From Sulfitobacter sp. EhC04 (GTDB lineage Bacteria; Pseudomonadota; Alphaproteobacteria; Rhodobacterales; Rhodobacteraceae): a DNA stretch of 64,000 bases. The stretch is from assembly GCF_001650875.1 (NCBI RefSeq), contig NZ_LXYI01000045.1, positions 1-64,000 of the forward strand, in the 5' to 3' direction. This document shows, one piece after another, positions 1-7,862 of the stretch (position 1 is the first letter of the stretch; every line of letters begins with the position of its first letter). The notes below the pieces were generated by a model. It saw only the letters and a list, made by a program, of their open reading frames with translations, was not told the origin of the DNA and made no database searches. Made by a program: the position numbers and the translations under genes.

Positions 1-542
1 TTGCGGGGCTGGTGGCGGGGGCCATGTCGATGGCGGCGGGGGAATATGTCTCTGTCAGTTCGCAGGCGGACACCGAAGCGGCCGACATCAGCCGCGAGCG
101 GCAGGAATTGCAGGCTGCGCCTGAGGCGGAACTGGATGAGCTGACCCAGATCTACGTCGAACGGGGCCTTGATCCGGATCTTGCGCGGCAGGTCGCGGTG
201 CAATTGACCGAGAAAGACGCCCTCGGCGCACATCTGCGGGACGAATTGGGCATTGGCGACACGGGCTCTGCCCGGCCGGTGCAGGCGGCGCTTGTCTCTG
301 CCGTGACCTTTGCGGCGGGGGCGGTGATCCCGCTGATCGTCGCGGCCCTTGCCGGATACGGGCAGATCGGTCTTTTGGTCGCGCTGACCACGCTGGTCGC
401 ACTTGCCGTACTGGGCGCGCTTGGGGCTGTCGTGGGCGGTGCAGGGCTGATCAAGGGCGCAGCGCGTGTCATGTTCTGGGGCGCGCTTGCCATGGCCGCG
501 ACCGCCGGTGTCGGCATGATATTCGGGGTCAGCCTCGGCTGA
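1..542 (+). CDS. VIT1/CCC1-family iron/manganese transporter, C-terminal part (gene begins before the window)
   Basis: The reading frame is open from base 3 with no start codon context, so the 5' end lies outside the window and about 179 residues are visible. The first visible residues contain MAAGEYVSVSSQ, the signature after the first membrane helix of VIT1/CCC1 proteins, where acidic residues help bind the metal. A hydrophilic Glu/Asp-rich cytoplasmic segment follows (RERQELQAAPEAELDEL), corresponding to the metal-binding domain of this family. Three hydrophobic segments complete the protein. Known members export Fe2+ or Mn2+ from the cytosol. A GTG at base 12 could be mistaken for a start, but the in-frame upstream residues AGL match the family, so it is internal. 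The gene is followed by a 190-base gap with no recognisable gene. Confidence 0.85.
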   Translation, partial: AGLVAGAMSMAAGEYVSVSSQADTEAADISRERQELQAAPEAELDELTQIYVERGLDPDLARQVAVQLTEKDALGAHLRDELGIGDTGSARPVQAALVSAVTFAAGAVIPLIVAALAGYGQIGLLVALTTLVALAVLGALGAVVGGAGLIKGAARVMFWGALAMAATAGVGMIFGVSLG

Positions 543-732
543 CGTCCGGCGCACCGCTTTCTGGCTGATGCCCGGCCTGGTCCCGGGGGGGTGCTGCCCG
601 GCGGTGCGATGCGCAAATACCTGCGTTGAGACCACCGCGACATCCCATGCCGCACAGACACTGTGCATCTAACCCAGCTTTGCAAAACGGCGTCCCGCGC
701 CTAACTTATGTCCAAGCAACAGGAGACTTGAC

Positions 733-1671
733 ATGAGCTGGAACCCCGCCCTCGACCCCGATTGCCCCACAGGCGATGCCGTGGATGCCATTGAAACCGT
801 GATCGTCCCGCGCGCCCGTGATCTGGGCGGCTTCGAAGTCCGCCGTGCGCTGCCTGCGCCCAAGCGGCAAATGGTTGGTCCCTTCATCTTTTTCGACCAG
901 ATGGGCCCGGCAGAATTCCTGACCGGCAAGGGGATCGACGTGCGCCCGCATCCGCATATCGGCCTCGCGACGGTGACCTATCTCTACAAGGGCAAGATCC
1001 ACCACCGCGATTCCCTTGGCACCGATCAATGGATCGAACCCGGCGCGGTCAACTGGATGGTGGCAGGCCAGGGCATCACCCATTCCGAACGGGCCGATGG
1101 CGAAATGATCAAGGCACCGCACAGCCTTTTCGGCTTGCAGACCTGGGTTGCACTGCCGAAAAAATACGAGGATGAGGCCGCCGATTTCCAGCATGCCGCC
1201 AAGGAAGAGCTGCCGCTGCTGGAGGGCGAAGGCAAACATGTGCGCCTGATCCTGGGCGATGCCTATGGCGAGACGGCACCGGTCAGGGTGTTCTCAGAGA
1301 CCTTCTATGCCGACGCGCTGCTGGAGGCGGGGGCCTCCATCCCGATGCCGGACAATCACGAAGACCGGGGGCTTTACGTGGTCTCGGGCAGCGTCACAGT
1401 CAGCGGACAGGATTTCGAAGCGGGCCAGATGCTGGTGTTTCGCCCCGGCGACCGGATCAGCGCGCGTGCAGGGGGGCAGGGCGCGCGGGTCATGTTGCTG
1501 GGCGGGGCCACGATGGACGGGCCGCGCCACATCTGGTGGAATTTCGTGGCCTCCTCGAAAGACCGGATCGACGCGGCAAAGGAAGCATGGCGCGCGGGCG
1601 ACTGGGCGCATGGCCGCTTCAAACTGCCGCCGGGCGACGATACTGAATTCATCCCCGCCCCCGCGCGATAG
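733..1671 (+). CDS. pirin family protein
   Basis: 312-residue bicupin protein. The N-terminal cupin carries the pirin metal-binding residues: His73 and His75 in RPHPHIG, then His117 and Glu119 in GQGITHSER. A C-terminal pirin domain follows (about residues 180-290, with GLYVVSGSVTVSG and RPGDRISARAGG). Pirins bind Fe or Ni; some bacterial members act as quercetinases or modulate dehydrogenases, so the substrate cannot be given. AGGAG sits at bases 720-724 before the ATG. It appears to be a single-gene unit, followed by tRNA-Asp. The family call is firm; the function is open. Confidence 0.9.
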   Translation: MSWNPALDPDCPTGDAVDAIETVIVPRARDLGGFEVRRALPAPKRQMVGPFIFFDQMGPAEFLTGKGIDVRPHPHIGLATVTYLYKGKIHHRDSLGTDQWIEPGAVNWMVAGQGITHSERADGEMIKAPHSLFGLQTWVALPKKYEDEAADFQHAAKEELPLLEGEGKHVRLILGDAYGETAPVRVFSETFYADALLEAGASIPMPDNHEDRGLYVVSGSVTVSGQDFEAGQMLVFRPGDRISARAGGQGARVMLLGGATMDGPRHIWWNFVASSKDRIDAAKEAWRAGDWAHGRFKLPPGDDTEFIPAPAR

Positions 1672-1810
1672 GGCCGGATGGGGGCGCGGCAGGCGTGGTT
1701 TTGTCGTCGGTGAATATTTCTGCATTTTCGTCGGGTTTGCGTCTTGACGCCTAGCGCCCGCGCTCATATTACCACCAAACGCTTCGGGGCCTGCCCCGGA
1801 GCTGCAGTGG

Positions 1811-1887
1811 GCGGTTGTAGCTCAGTTGGTTAGAGTACCGGCCTGTCACGCCGGGGGTCGCGGGTTCGAGCCCCGTCAACCGCGCCA
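1811..1887 (+). tRNA. tRNA-Asp (GTC)
   Basis: 77-base cloverleaf with encoded CCA. The acceptor arm GCGGTTG pairs with CAACCGC, the D-arm contains AGCTCAGTTGGTTAGAGT, the anticodon loop CTGTCAC gives anticodon GTC, and the T-arm is CGGGTTCGAGCCCCG with a normal TTCGA loop. Discriminator base G73 is the aspartate identity base. A terminator hairpin follows within 15 bases. Confidence 0.97.
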
Positions 1888-1898
1888 CCGCTGCATAA

Positions 1899-1930
1899 AA
1901 GGCTCCCGTTTCGGGGGCCTTTTTGCTTTT
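1899..1930 (+). terminator. Rho-independent terminator after tRNA-Asp
   Basis: AGGCTCCCG / CGGGGGCCT stem with a TTT loop, followed by TTTTTGCTTTT. A classic intrinsic terminator just downstream of the tRNA CCA end. Confidence 0.9.
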
Positions 1931-2042
1931 GTATCAGGGGTTTGGCGATGAGTGCCTGGGCGGGGAAGCCTGACCGCCCGTCACCGATGTGATGCCCTGC
2001 AGGGCCTTAACAATCCTTTATTCCACCGTGTAAGAGGAGGGC

Positions 2043-2999
2043 ATGAACATTTCCGCCATTCCCCATGCCCGGCTGGGCATCTTTTGCATGTTGGCGGGGA
2101 TGTTTCTGATTTCCGTCAACGATATGCTGATCAAATCCCTGTCGGGGGGCTATCCGCTGCACCAGCTTGTGATGTTCCGCTCGGTTGTCGGGCTGGTCTT
2201 TACCCTTTTCCTGCTGAGGATCGAGGGGGGCTGGCGCCTGCTGCGCACCGGAAGGCCGCTGTTGCACCTGCTGCGGGCCTTGCTGATCGTCTTTGCAAAC
2301 ACCATGATCTATGCCGCCATCGTGGCCATGCCGCTGGCCACGGCCAATGCGCTTTATTTCGTGGCACCGCTCTTCGTGACGCTGCTGTCGATCCCGATTC
2401 TGGGCGAAAAGGTCGGGCCGCGCCGCTTTGCCGCGATCGGGCTGGGGTTCGGTGGTGTGCTTTTGATGATGACGTCGCAACTGGGCACCGGAGAGGGCGC
2501 TTTGGGATGGGTGGTGATCCTGCCGGTATTGGCCGCTGCGGGCTATGCAACCATGTCGGTGCTGACCCGGAAACTGGGGGCGACCAGCCGCGCCTCGGCG
2601 CTGGCGCTGCACATGCAGATCGCCTTTATCGCCGTCAGCGCCTGCGTTTTTCTGGTGGCGGGGGACGGGCGGTTTGCCGCAGACACCGAAAATGAAAGCA
2701 TCCGGTTCCTGCTGCGGGCCTGGGTCTGGCCGCCGGTGGATGATTTCCTGCCTCTTACGCTTCTCGGGCTGGTCGCGGCCTGCGTGGGTTACCTCATGGC
2801 GCAGGCCTATCGGCTGAGCCCGGCCTCGGCGGTGGCCCCGTTCGAATATTCCTTGCTGATCTACGCGTTGTTCTGGGGCTGGACGATATTCGGCGAATGG
2901 CCCGCGCCGATGGTCTTTGTCGGGGCCGCTGTCGTGATCGGGTCGGGGATCTATGTCTTTGTGCGCGAAGGGCAGCGCAAGTCAGTCCGCCGCGTGTGA
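2043..2999 (+). CDS. EamA (DMT superfamily) transporter
   Basis: 318-residue polytopic inner-membrane protein with about ten hydrophobic helices in two tandem EamA repeats (about residues 8-145 and 155-305). Typical repeat motifs are visible: an early ISVNDMLIKSL, PLATANALYFVAPLF at the end of repeat one and SPASAVAPFEYSLLIYA in repeat two. Family members export metabolites or amino acids; the substrate cannot be predicted. The start has a strong AGAGGAGG site at about 2033-2040. Its last 18 bases overlap the tail of the convergent LysR gene, so transcripts from the two genes are antisense at their 3' ends. Confidence 0.9.
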   Translation: MNISAIPHARLGIFCMLAGMFLISVNDMLIKSLSGGYPLHQLVMFRSVVGLVFTLFLLRIEGGWRLLRTGRPLLHLLRALLIVFANTMIYAAIVAMPLATANALYFVAPLFVTLLSIPILGEKVGPRRFAAIGLGFGGVLLMMTSQLGTGEGALGWVVILPVLAAAGYATMSVLTRKLGATSRASALALHMQIAFIAVSACVFLVAGDGRFAADTENESIRFLLRAWVWPPVDDFLPLTLLGLVAACVGYLMAQAYRLSPASAVAPFEYSLLIYALFWGWTIFGEWPAPMVFVGAAVVIGSGIYVFVREGQRKSVRRV

Positions 3000-3902
3000 C
3001 ATCGCGCGCGATTCGCGGCGGTCGAAACGGGCCACCAGAAAATCCACGAAGGCCCGGATCGTCGGCGACAAGTTACGTTTCTGCGCATAGCTTACAGCGA
3101 CATCCGCGTGGTTTTGCGTATATTCCGGGAACAATCGGATCAGGTCGCCAGATGCGATCTTGTCCTCCACCAGATAGGTCGACAGGCGCGCGATCCCCAG
3201 GCCGGAAAGTGCTGCGATAAAGACGGCATCGGCGCTGTTGCCCTCGAAATTGCCGTCCGCCTCCACCGAATAGCGGATACCGTCCAGATCCGCATGCCAG
3301 GCGTTGCGTCCGCGCGCGTTCGATGTACGCAGGCAATTGAACCGGGTGAGATCGGAAAAGGCGGCAGGTTTGCCGTGGCGCGCGATGAATTTGGGGGCTG
3401 CGCAAAGGATGCGTTCGTTGCGCATGATCCGCCGCACGATCACATTGGGGTTGGTCAGTTGTTCGGCAAAGCTGATGGCGGCGTCAAAGCTTTCTTCCTC
3501 GATGTCGATGGTCCGGTCGGTCAGTTCCAGCGAAAACTTGATGTCCGGGTATTTTTCCAGGAATTCCGGCAGGACATGCATCAGTTGGGACTTGCCGAAC
3601 GCGACGCTGGAGGCCACGCGCAACGGGCCGGAGGGCGCGTCACTGAAGCTGCTGATATAGTCTTCGGCCTCATAGAACTTCTCTGCCACGGCGCGGCATT
3701 TTTCATAATACCGTTTGCCCTCGTCGGTCAGCGACACGCCCGCGCGGGTGCGCCGCAACAGGCGGTGGCCCACGTGGTCCTCCAGATGGCCGATCTGTTT
3801 GCTGACCGCCGAAGGGGTCTGACCACTGGTGCGCGAGGCGGCCGAGATGCTGCCCATCTCGACCACCCTCACAAAGGCCAACATCTGCGATGAAACGTCC
3901 AT
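2982..3902 (-). CDS. LysR-family transcriptional regulator
   Basis: 306 residues, the normal LTTR length. The N-terminal winged helix-turn-helix is at about residues 4-63 (AFVRVVEMGSISAASRTSGQTPSAVSKQIGHLE), followed by the linker helix and a substrate-binding domain (about 90-295, beginning SGPLRVASSVAFGKSQL). It resembles the CrgA/DmlR-like subgroup. It is transcribed away from the DUF1127 pair across a 135-base intergenic region, so it may regulate that locus as well as itself. It converges on the EamA gene with an 18-base overlap. The effector cannot be told from the sequence. Confidence 0.93.
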   Translation of the reverse strand: MDVSSQMLAFVRVVEMGSISAASRTSGQTPSAVSKQIGHLEDHVGHRLLRRTRAGVSLTDEGKRYYEKCRAVAEKFYEAEDYISSFSDAPSGPLRVASSVAFGKSQLMHVLPEFLEKYPDIKFSLELTDRTIDIEEESFDAAISFAEQLTNPNVIVRRIMRNERILCAAPKFIARHGKPAAFSDLTRFNCLRTSNARGRNAWHADLDGIRYSVEADGNFEGNSADAVFIAALSGLGIARLSTYLVEDKIASGDLIRLFPEYTQNHADVAVSYAQKRNLSPTIRAFVDFLVARFDRRESRAMSHAAD

Positions 3903-3982
3903 GACGTTGCGAAACCTTTCCTGTTCGGCATAGCCCCTATGCGCATTTGACGGGTTCTAATTCAGCTGGTTGCCGACTATCT

Positions 3983-4017
3983 CTGCATTGCAGCATAATA
4001 CTGCACCGCAGCATAAT
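3983..4017 (+). promoter_or_regulatory. two CTGC-N3-GCAG operator-like sites in an 18-bp direct repeat
   Basis: CTGCATTGCAG (3983-3993) and CTGCACCGCAG (4001-4011) are each part of a 16-base repeat TGCAYYGCAGCATAAT recurring with an 18-base period. CTGC-N3-GCAG matches the palindrome I recall for the PHB regulator PhaR of Paracoccus denitrificans. The pair ends 20 bases before the DUF1127 start codon and probably overlaps its promoter. That PhaR itself binds here is inference. Confidence 0.55.
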
Positions 4018-4037
4018 CAAGAAAAGGAGTGGTCGTA

Positions 4038-4271
4038 ATGGCAACTGCAACACATCGCAACCAACCTCTCGCACAAGGTTTCGGCACCTATCTGAGCATT
4101 CGTTTTCAGCACCTGGGCGCCGCCCTCAAACTGGCCCAGAGGCGTCGGGCCGTTTACCGGCGCACTGTCAATGAACTGGTCGGTCTGACCGACCGTGAAC
4201 TGGCCGATCTTGGCATCCCGCGCGCGCACATCCGCCGCGTTGCCAGCGAAGCCGCAGGCATGGAGAATTAA
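4038..4271 (+). CDS. DUF1127 domain small protein
   Basis: 77 residues, basic. The DUF1127 motif occupies roughly residues 28-70: an arginine-rich stretch (LAQRRRAVYRRTVNEL) followed by LTDRELADLGIPRAHIRRVA. Proteins of this family in alphaproteobacteria (for example CcaF1 of Rhodobacter sphaeroides) bind RNA and influence sRNA maturation. The start is fixed by AAAGGAG at 4023-4029, eight bases before ATG 4038; an in-frame GTG at 4029 overlaps that site and is unlikely. The second DUF1127-like gene starts two bases after its stop, and hairpins resembling CcsR/cuckoo sRNAs follow. Two CTGC-N3-GCAG sites precede it. Confidence 0.88.
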   Translation: MATATHRNQPLAQGFGTYLSIRFQHLGAALKLAQRRRAVYRRTVNELVGLTDRELADLGIPRAHIRRVASEAAGMEN

Positions 4272-4272
4272 G

Positions 4273-4539
4273 ATGGCCGATCACAGCACAATCGACAACC
4301 ATGGCGCATTCCTTGACCGCGCCGCAGATCTTCCGGGCCTGCTGGCACGCAATGCCGCGTCGCTGACCCGCAAATTTGGCAAATCCGCCCGTCGCGGATT
4401 CAAGATGTTGCAATATGGCCGTATGCTTTCGGTTCTGAGCGCAAGCAGCGACCAGCAGCTTGAAGCGATGGGTATCACCCGCGCGGACATCCCGCAGCAC
4501 GCGGCTCTTCTGATCGAATATGAATACGACGGCCTTTAA
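4273..4539 (+). CDS. DUF1127-like small protein, second of a pair
   Basis: 88 residues. The C-terminal half (LSVLSASSDQQLEAMGITRADIPQHAA) is a recognisable but diverged DUF1127 end. The arginine-rich part is reduced to TRKFGKSARRGFK, so RNA-binding properties may differ from its neighbour. The ATG at 4273 has GGAG at 4262-4265 inside the last codons of the upstream gene, with only one base between the two genes, so the two are surely co-transcribed and perhaps translationally coupled. The same transcript would run on into the stem-loop array at 4621-4731. A longer in-frame reading overlapping the first gene exists but lacks a better ribosome-binding site. Confidence 0.8.
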   Translation: MADHSTIDNHGAFLDRAADLPGLLARNAASLTRKFGKSARRGFKMLQYGRMLSVLSASSDQQLEAMGITRADIPQHAALLIEYEYDGL

Positions 4540-4584
4540 GAAGGTCTGACAGAATTTCGCGCGGCTCACCCCGCGCCCACAGAT

Positions 4585-4617
4585 CAACGGTGCGCCACAT
4601 TGATGCGTGCGCCGTTG
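4585..4617 (+). other. hairpin between the DUF1127 genes and the stem-loop array
   Basis: Eleven-pair stem (CAACGGTGCGC against GTGCGCCGTTG with two G-U pairs) around an 11-base loop, 45 bases after the second DUF1127 stop. It has no U-tract, so it is more likely a transcript-stabilising or processing element than a terminator. It lacks the CUCCUCCC loop seen in the next three hairpins. Confidence 0.45.
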
Positions 4618-4620
4618 CCA

Positions 4621-4731
4621 GGCAACCGGTCTCGCTCCTCCCAGAGAACACCGGGTGCCGACCTTAACGGTGCTTCCTCCCTGAAGCCGTTATACAGACC
4701 GGCACGCTCACCTCCTCCCGAGCGTGCCGGT
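4621..4731 (+). ncRNA. array of three CUCCUCCC-loop stem-loops (cuckoo/CcsR-like sRNA locus)
   Basis: Three hairpins separated by five-base spacers. SL1 (4621-4659) has a bulged stem and loop motif CTCCTCCC at 4635-4642. SL2 (4665-4692) has stem TAACGG/CCGTTA plus CTTC/GAAG and carries TTCCTCCC at 4674-4681. SL3 (4698-4731) has a perfect 12-pair stem ACCGGCACGCTC/GAGCGTGCCGGT with CCTCCTCCC at 4711-4719. CCUCCUCCC is complementary to the Shine-Dalgarno consensus GGAGG. In Rhodobacter the DUF1127 gene ccaf1 is co-transcribed with CcsR1-4 RNAs that carry this loop motif and are induced by stress. The position after two DUF1127 genes makes the homology assignment strong; boundaries of mature RNAs are not visible. 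SL3 may double as the terminator towards the convergent peptidase gene. Confidence 0.8.
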
Positions 4732-4760
4732 CCCTGTCTTTCCAGGTCAGCCGATCCGCA

Positions 4761-6131
4761 TCAGGTCAGCGCATCCAGGATGCGCGCCCAGGACCGGATG
4801 CCCTTATGAAAACTTTCCATGTCGTATTTCTCGTTCGGAGAATGCAGCGCGTCGTCGTCCTTGCCAAAGCCGATCAGCATCGGTTCGGTGCCGAGGATCT
4901 GCTGGAAGTGACCCGCGATCGGAATCGACCCGCCGCAGCCGATATAGGCCGCCGGGATCTGCCATTCATCCGACAGTGCCTGACGCGCCTTTTCGAACAT
5001 CGGCCCCGAGATATCTGCACCGGAGGCGGCGCTTGCACCATGTCCGTGGAACGTGACCTCGCAATCGGCGGGCAGGGCGTTCTGCACCATGGCGCGGAAG
5101 TTTTCCCGGATTGCCAGCGGGTCCTGGGTGCCGACAAGGCGGAATGAAATCTTGGCATGGGCCATTGCGGGCAGGACGGTCTTGAACCCGTCGCCGGTGT
5201 AGCCGCCCCAGATGCCATTGACCTCGCAGGTGGGGCGCGACCAGATCATCTCAAGTGGGGTGCGGTCCTGCTCGCCCGCCGGGATGCTCAGGCCGACATC
5301 GCCCAGGAACCCTTCGTGGTCGAAGGCAAGACCCTGCCATTGCGCCTCCAGCTCATCGGACAGTTCCGGCACGCCGTCGTAGAATCCGGGGATGGTGACG
5401 CGGCCGGTCTCGTCGTGCAGATTCGCGACAATGCCGCTGAGCACGCGGATCGGGTTCATCGCAATACCGCCGTACATGCCGGAATGCAGGTCCTTGTTGG
5501 CGGCGGTTACCGTCAGTTCCTCGCCCAGCAGGCCGCGCAGCATGGTCACGATGGCGGGGGTCCGGGATTCGAACAACCCGGTGTCGCAGATCAGAGCGAT
5601 GTCGGTTTTCAGTTCCTCGGCGTTCTCCTGCATGAAGGGCACCAGTGAGGGGGAGCCGGATTCCTCTTCGCCTTCAAGGAAAAAGGTGATGCGGCAGGGC
5701 CAACCGCCCTTGACCTCTTTCCATGCGCGCAGCGCCTCGACAAAGGTCATCAGCTGGCCCTTGTCATCAGACGAGCCGCGCCCCCGGATCACCTTGCCCT
5801 TGGCGGTGTCCTGAATTTCGGGATCGAAGGGGTCGCGGTCCCACAGGTTCAGCGGGTCGACGGGCTGCACGTCGTAGTGGCCGTAAAACAGCAGATGCGG
5901 GCCCGTGTCGCCCAGGTGACCCACCACCATCGGATGCCCCGGCGTGGGACGTTTGCTGGCGTCGATGCCCATGGCGGTCAGATCGGCGACCAGCCAGTCG
6001 GCGGCGCGGTCGCAATCGGGTTTGAACGCGGGATCGGTCGAGATGGAGGGGATTCGCAGAAGGTCCAGCAGGCGGTCGGTCGCGGCGGGCAATTCGGCGT
6101 CGATACGGGCGAGGACGGCGTCTAGGGTCAT
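4761..6131 (-). CDS. M20 family metallo-dipeptidase
   Basis: 456 residues, matching CNDP/ArgE-type M20 dipeptidases. Zinc ligands and catalytic residues are visible in order: His85 and Asp87 in FYGHYDVQP, the bridging Asp122 in GRGSSDDKGQ, the Glu155/Glu156 pair in LEGEEESGS, and a late His in KDDDALHSPNE. The central lid/dimerisation domain spans about residues 200-350. It is cytoplasmic, with no signal peptide, and probably hydrolyses dipeptides or N-acyl amino acids. Gene order is monocistronic; a 20-bp dyad lies upstream at 6249-6296 and the stem-loop array converges on its 3' end. Confidence 0.92.
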   Translation of the reverse strand: MTLDAVLARIDAELPAATDRLLDLLRIPSISTDPAFKPDCDRAADWLVADLTAMGIDASKRPTPGHPMVVGHLGDTGPHLLFYGHYDVQPVDPLNLWDRDPFDPEIQDTAKGKVIRGRGSSDDKGQLMTFVEALRAWKEVKGGWPCRITFFLEGEEESGSPSLVPFMQENAEELKTDIALICDTGLFESRTPAIVTMLRGLLGEELTVTAANKDLHSGMYGGIAMNPIRVLSGIVANLHDETGRVTIPGFYDGVPELSDELEAQWQGLAFDHEGFLGDVGLSIPAGEQDRTPLEMIWSRPTCEVNGIWGGYTGDGFKTVLPAMAHAKISFRLVGTQDPLAIRENFRAMVQNALPADCEVTFHGHGASAASGADISGPMFEKARQALSDEWQIPAAYIGCGGSIPIAGHFQQILGTEPMLIGFGKDDDALHSPNEKYDMESFHKGIRSWARILDALT

Positions 6132-6248
6132 GGGTATTCTCCGGTTGTCAGGCTGTTTGGCGCGACCGTATCAGGCAGGTCGGCAGTGTCCAGAGACGGG
6201 CAGGCTCGGGGCGGTATGCGCGAACGGAAAATGCGCTTGCCAGGGGAA

Positions 6249-6296
6249 CTTTGTAAATGAAGACATGTCATTTTTGACATGTCTTCATTTGCAAGG
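6249..6296. repeat. 20-bp near-perfect inverted repeat with TTTT loop
   Basis: Arms TTGTAAATGAAGACATGTCA (6251-6270) and TGACATGTCTTCATTTGCAA (6275-6294) with one G-T pair and a four-base loop; pairing continues weakly outwards. Each arm contains the palindrome GACATGTC. It lies downstream of the MFS gene and 120 bases upstream of the M20 gene, both on the minus strand. There is no U-run, so it could be a Rho-independent-like 3' end for the MFS transcript or an operator for the peptidase gene. Confidence 0.7.
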
Positions 6297-6414
6297 AACC
6301 GGCAGATCGGGCGGGAAAATGTCCGGGGCCGCCATGGCGCTTCCTGCTACAGGTGACCCCCCGGACGCTGCCAGATGCCATGGGTCTTAAACGCGTCAGG
6401 CGGCAGAAGATGCT

Positions 6415-7632
6415 TCAGTGCAAACGCGACACGCTCTGGCGGCGGCTGATGGCCCATCCCAGCGCCAGGCACAGGGTTGCGGAGGTTGCAAAGGACAGGG
6501 TCAGAAGGGCCGGGCTGCCTGTGTAGTTCTCGCTGATGATGGTGCCCACAGGGATGGAGATGGCGGTGGACAATGCGCCCACCACGGCAGCGCCCAGCCC
6601 GGCGATATGGCCCAATGGCTCCATCGCCAGGGCGTTGAGGTTGCCGAATAGCAGCCCCATGAAAAAGAAGTTGCACACCAGCCATGCGATGAAGAGCCCG
6701 AAGGGCGGCAGCCCGTCGGTGGCCAGCGCCACGGCCCCAAAGGCACAGCCGCCAAGAATAACGCCGCTCAATGCGATATTGGACAGAAAGCGCATGCCAA
6801 GGCGCTCGACCAGCGCAGAGTTCACGATCGCGGCGACCCCGATGGAGAACGCGCCGGCGGCAAACCATAGCGTGAAGGACAGCCCGGTGTCATAGGTCAC
6901 CTGGAAAATCTGTTGGGCCAGGCTCAGATAGGCCAGGAAGGGACCAAAGATCAGCCCGGCGCAGATCGTATAGCCGATGGCGGCCGGGGTAGTCAGGATC
7001 GTCTTCATCCCCGAAACCAGGTTGCCAACCGACAGCGGGCGGCGCGCCGTGGCAGGCAGGGTTTCGACCTGGCGCAGGGTGAACCATATCCAGGTCACGC
7101 CCGCCATGATCAGCAGCAGCGTAAAGGTGGCGCGCCAACCAGAGAATGAGATCAGGATTTGCCCGATGCTGGGGGCGATAGCGGGCACCAGGATGAAGAC
7201 AGCCATGACAAAAGACATGATCCGCGCCATTTTCCGGCCTGCGTAACCGTCCCGCACGATGGCCACCGCGATGATCCGGGGGCCGGACATGCCCACACCC
7301 TGCAACAGCCGCCCCGCCAGCATGACTTCGAAACTGGCCGACAGCAGGCACATGAGTGTGCCGATGCAGAACACGATATAGCTGATGTGGATCACCGGCT
7401 TGCGGCCATAACTGTCAGACAACGGCCCGACCAGAAGCTGCCCCACCGCGAATCCGGCAAACAGGACCGAGATGACAAGATGTCCGTCCATCGGGTCGGG
7501 GTGCCCCAGATCGGTTGCGATCAACCCCAGTGCGGCCAGCATGATGTCGGTGGTCAAGGCAACCAGCGAGATCATCAGGGCGGTCAGGACGATGAATTCG
7601 ACGAGGGAGGGGGCAGGTTTAGAAACTTTCAT
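6415..7632 (-). CDS. Bcr/CflA-type multidrug efflux MFS transporter
   Basis: 405 residues with about twelve hydrophobic helices. Family features include a DIMLAAL motif in helix 1, the cytoplasmic loop GPLSDSYGRKPVIHIS (MFS motif A, about residues 70-85) and GAxAxSIGQ-like residues around helix 5 (PAIAPSIGQIL). Bcr/CflA proteins are proton-driven exporters of bicyclomycin, chloramphenicol or cysteine-like compounds. A longer frame begins further upstream, but MKVSKPAPSLVEF at 7632 matches the usual start; its ribosome-binding site is weak (AAAGAAAG). It is divergent from hemA over 230 bases. Confidence 0.85.
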   Translation of the reverse strand: MKVSKPAPSLVEFIVLTALMISLVALTTDIMLAALGLIATDLGHPDPMDGHLVISVLFAGFAVGQLLVGPLSDSYGRKPVIHISYIVFCIGTLMCLLSASFEVMLAGRLLQGVGMSGPRIIAVAIVRDGYAGRKMARIMSFVMAVFILVPAIAPSIGQILISFSGWRATFTLLLIMAGVTWIWFTLRQVETLPATARRPLSVGNLVSGMKTILTTPAAIGYTICAGLIFGPFLAYLSLAQQIFQVTYDTGLSFTLWFAAGAFSIGVAAIVNSALVERLGMRFLSNIALSGVILGGCAFGAVALATDGLPPFGLFIAWLVCNFFFMGLLFGNLNALAMEPLGHIAGLGAAVVGALSTAISIPVGTIISENYTGSPALLTLSFATSATLCLALGWAISRRQSVSRLH

Positions 7633-7796
7633 GTCTTTCTTTCGCCCAAGCGGCCCGCCTGTGCAATGCTCAACACCGTCATGGCAGCCATTTGCGGAGC
7701 GCACGGCCCGGCTGGTAGGGCATTCCTGACTTTCGCGGCCCTGCGACACCACGTACACTCTTGAGAAGTTGAATGTTTGAGGGTGTTTCTATATTC

Positions 7797-7810
7797 GTTC
7801 TAAAAAGAAC
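7797..7810. promoter_or_regulatory. short dyad GTTCT-AAAA-AGAAC upstream of hemA
   Basis: Perfect 5-bp inverted repeat with a 4-base spacer, 53 bases before the hemA start in the divergent hemA/MFS region. Its size suits a dimeric regulator. No regulator can be named; it does not match the FnrL (TTGAT-N4-ATCAA) or alphaproteobacterial LexA (GTTC-N7-GTTC) consensus. Confidence 0.3.
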
Positions 7811-7862
7811 ACGATTTCGGCTGCCTTGCCTGATCTCGTGGTTGCCAGGACTGGAGAGGCGC

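Noticed and set aside
7797..7810. LexA or FnrL site in front of hemA
   Set aside because: The dyad GTTCT-AAAA-AGAAC fits neither GTTC-N7-GTTC nor TTGAT-N4-ATCAA; it is kept only as an unassigned palindrome.
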